Part shown: piece by piece, positions 61,149 to 64,000 of the stretch
How positions within the stretch are numbered: position 1 is the first letter of the stretch
How the letters are laid out: each line of letters opens with the position of its first letter
Source of the DNA: Ceratodon purpureus
Taxonomy: Eukaryota; Streptophyta; Bryopsida; Pseudoditrichales; Ditrichaceae
Assembly: GCA_014871385.1 (NCBI GenBank)
Contig: CM026433.1
Span: 3,298,474-3,362,473 of the forward strand
Direction: 5' to 3'
DNA: 64,000 nt
Notes under the pieces: generated by a model
Database searches by the model: none
Told to the model about the DNA's origin: nothing
The model's input: the letters and a program-made list of their open reading frames with translations, nothing else
Program-made: the position numbers and the translations under genes

Positions 61149-63136
61149 TTACTTCCGTTTCTCTTTCCGTTTTCTCTTCGTGACCCTCCTCTGTCCGACT
61201 TGGTCATCTAGGCTCTGGAGGGCTATTGCATTGTCGGTGTCGTTTAGAACAATCGCTCCGGCTAGGTTAGGTTCCGAAGGATGATTTAGAAAATCTGAAC
61301 CGGGTATCACTCCAGCTGCTGCATCCGTGGTCGATATGAATAAGTCGTCATCTTCTTCGACTTTCCTACGTGATCTCGCTTCCTTTCTTAACACTACTTT
61401 CCATTGAGACCCTGGAGGATGCAAATCATCAGTTGAAAAAAAAACTTGGGTACACTGGCTGGGAAACACATATGGGTCCACTGTTCTAGCAATGTTATGC
61501 CTGAAATTCACCACCAAAAATCCATCACCGTCACGAACATAAGTGTTGTTGTTGTGGTTATCTGTCCTTTTCTTCCAGACACAGGAGAACACTATGATTG
61601 GTGTCTTCAAATCCCCGTAGTCAGGGACTATAATGTCCTGCAAAATCCCCACATAGTCTTTGCCGGTTCCACCTGAGTTCTCATTTGCTTCAAAGCAGGC
61701 GACTCCACTGTCGAATGTAGTCATACTCCTGCTGTATTCGTCTTCAACTCGCCAATGATTGCCATAAGCTGTCATGCGAGCGTATCTTTTACAGGTGAGA
61801 GAGGGAGGATTAGAAAGCAAGACGGTGTCTGACTCGTTGGGGTCATTCATGTCCAGAGCCATAGAGTGTACAGTCTTCTTCATCCATAATTCGACGGGTT
61901 CTTTTGAAGCCGTAGGGTTCTCCTGCTGAATCTCCCAATCACTGTTATTTCACCAAGGAAACATATAACAACGTAAATTCATGATTGCTCGACCTCAACA
62001 TTCAGATACAGCCGTCAAGAAGTCTCCAGTAACAGCTACGTACGATGCAGTACGTGGCCTATAAAAGCATTCAGAACCCAAGCTCACTGATGATGTGCAA
62101 AAAAGCAAGAAGTAATTACTCTCGCAATAGTATATGGTAACTAAAGGATACTTCGACACCATAGGAGCAATCCATGCTCATATTTTCAGAAAATGAAAGT
62201 CTGGTAAGGTCAATCAAAAGTGATTTCTTACCGGTAATACGGCGCAGTCAGTGTGCAATTTCGGAGAACATATCTATGCAGACTGTCTCTCTCAGCTCTC
62301 GATAAGGTGATATCAGCAGGTGCTCCCTCTAAGACTTCATACTCTGCACAATCCTCGGGATCTGCATCCCACACACGTCGTCTGACGACATCGAAGCCAT
62401 GCATGTAAGACGTAGCATAACCCATGGTCTCATCAAGCAAGTACCCGCGAGCAATAGAGGCCTCCGGACGTGCCCTATTCTTGACATGATTTTTCAACGT
62501 CATCATCGTCCTCTCTATGGGATACATCCATCTGACCTGGGCTGGTCCAAGGAGGATTAGCTCATCCACCAAGTGGAGAGGAAGATGTGACATCACATCA
62601 AAAAATGTTGGAGGAAAGGTTATCTCCATCAAACACAGTGTGAATGCCACGTCTTCAAGCAGGTTCTCCGACTGAGCTGGATCCCATACCTTGCAACAGA
62701 GCCGTCTAAACAGTCGGCATGCTCTCATTATTGCAGCCCTCGTATTGTTATCCATAAGCCCCCTCAAGGCCAACGGAATCAAAGTCTGAATCAATATATG
62801 GTAATCATGGGATTTGAGTGCCCCGAACTTCCTGTTTCTTATATGCCCACCAATCTCCGAACAGTAGCCCTGTGGAACTTTTAGATTCTCAAGGCGTGTA
62901 CAAAAAATATCAAATTCTCTTGGAGTCAAAACATAGTTAGCAGCTGGCTTTAGCATTCTGTTCGAGTTGTGAGGATCTCGTACCATCCATAAATGACTGC
63001 GTATTCCTTCTCGTTGCATATCTCTCCTCACCTTGACGCTGTCCTTCTCCCGGAACCCACATATCGTCTTCAGTAGATTTTCTGCGAAATTCTTCTCGCA
63101 GTGCATGATATCAAGGGTGTTCCGTATTCTGAGATG
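61149..63136 (-). CDS. CACTA TNP2-type transposase, C-terminal exons (DUF4218 and DUF4216)
   Basis: Partial CDS complement(join(61149..61941, 62232..63136)), 565 residues to the stop. The first exon begins right after a GTGCAG acceptor with HLRIRNTLDIMHCEKN. It carries the DUF4218 domain (GALKSHDYHILIQTLIPLAL, FPPTFFDVMSHLPLHLVDEL, VRWMYPIERTMMTLKNHVKN, RPEASIARGYLLDE). A 290-bp GT/AG intron joins YYR to DWEIQQENP. The second exon carries DUF4216 (DYGDLKTPIIVFSCVWKK, DGDGFLVVNFRHNIARTVDPYVFPSQ) and ends in a basic nuclear-signal-like tail (KRKRKEKRK). This is the usual C-terminal order of plant TNP2/TNPD transposases. The Transposase_21 catalytic part must lie further upstream, beyond 63136 or outside the window; none is recognisable between 63137 and 64000. 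The visible exons are unbroken. Confidence 0.9.
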
Positions 63137-64000
63137 CTGCACATCAAATAGAGTACCAGTCAGGATTCAGGGACTTGAAGTCCATGTAATAGTTAACCAT
63201 CTCCAACTGAAGGAATCTCATCTCTGATTACACCTGGGTGTCTGCATTACGATTAGTTGCTGATCTGATTTGGATACACATAAAAGCCACCCATCACCGT
63301 TTAAATTACAGTCAGTTACAGCCTTTCGTAATTCACCTATTTCGACAAGACACAAACCAAGATATTACATTTTTAAAACAGAGTGGATACTCCCGTCTTT
63401 TTTGAGCGCAACATAGTTACTAATGTAAAAGACTCTGATACATGATTACAAAATTGTAAACCAATGACAGCTGCAAGGATAAGAGGGTGTTTAATTTTTC
63501 AGTTTTTGAGCAGTAGGTACGATTGTAACAGAGGGACATAGATGAGCCACTCCATACCCATGTATGGTAACTGGTTTCATATCCTTAAAATTTACTACAC
63601 ACGGACAGCATGTATCCTAGTAATTTAAAAACTGACTGAATAAAGGATTGTGTTACAGCGCAGTAAATTTTCAACCTCTCACTACAACTCAACGCGTCGT
63701 TGACGACCATTACACGAAGGTGAACTACACACTCGGAAATATTCTTCAAGGAACCTAGACCCTACTATAAGCCATCCATGTCCACGCTATTGACTGGAAG
63801 TAGTATGGAACAGAAAGTACTGTGTTCATGAAGAAGCCATGTAATTTGAAAACCATGTTAGGGCGCGAATCCAGGACTCGGGACAGACTTCCGTTAAGTA
63901 GAAAGCACACAGATTCGAAGACAACAGCAGAACATACGTTGGCTTCTCGAACCCACGACAGATAAACAACTTCGTGTGTAAACTTTTAACTAGAAATACT
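63137..64000. other. CACTA intron or spacer at the right edge
   Basis: No ORF with transposase wording is seen on the minus strand. A short open piece on that strand near 63140-63222 (LEMVNYYMDFKSLNPDW) could be a small exon, but its phase does not fit the next exon. Confidence 0.4.

Larger units (their letters stand above)
48578..64000 (-). mobile_element. CACTA (EnSpm) DNA transposon, right copy, extends past window
   Basis: This is a large CACTA element on the minus strand, more than 15.4 kb long. The 3' end is exact at 48578. Reading 5' to 3' it carries TNP2-type transposase exons (DUF4218, then DUF4216), an ORF of 319 residues, one of 169, one of 233 and one of up to 246, then the terminal repeat. 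The 5' end and the DDE catalytic domain of the transposase are not in the window. The three bases before the terminus are CCT. The element contains a 333-bp tandem duplication near 58.47-59.14 kb. Confidence 0.88.

Overview
The window looks like nuclear DNA of a land plant that makes flagellated sperm, most likely a bryophyte. The host genes are plant-type: a chloroplast peptide deformylase of the PDF1B type, a ubiquitin-L40 fusion with a telo-box upstream, an ankyrin/PGG-type membrane protein and a pair of plant BTB/POZ proteins. A WDR92 (dynein preassembly) gene and an LRRC46-like gene point to motile cilia. The species cannot be settled from the sequence alone.

Layout: 1-6816 is the 3' part of a CACTA (EnSpm) transposon on the + strand, cut by the window edge. 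Next come a decayed hAT transposase (about 7080-7695) and two intron-rich host genes: a plastid-targeted DUF4864-like protein (8916-10591) and PDF1B (12372-14252). From about 14.88 to 29.2 kb lies a strikingly AT-rich island. It holds an intronless WDR92 gene, a five-exon leucine-rich-repeat gene, a decayed Tc1/mariner element with long terminal inverted repeats, a decayed PIF/Harbinger transposase, a MITE-like element and two degenerate repeat arrays. Ordinary composition returns at the ubiquitin-L40 gene (29518-30280), followed by a large PGG-type gene (31615-34284, minus). A repeat-rich, gene-poor stretch (34.3-41.3 kb) carries a GC-rich MITE. Two divergently transcribed BTB paralogues follow (41392-42798 minus, 45922-47331 plus).

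A second, longer copy of the same CACTA element runs on the minus strand from 48578 past the right edge. It carries DUF4218/DUF4216 transposase exons and four further ORFs. Its terminus cuts into a small ORF that begins with a signal peptide. The two copies are inverted, with 3' ends facing each other, and flank about 41.8 kb of host DNA. Two accessory ORFs are intact and of equal length in both copies. In one, silent changes far outnumber replacements, which suggests that this transposon lineage keeps them for a function.

Exon structures come from reading frame, GT/AG sites and phase by eye. No database search was run, and family assignments rest on recognised motifs.
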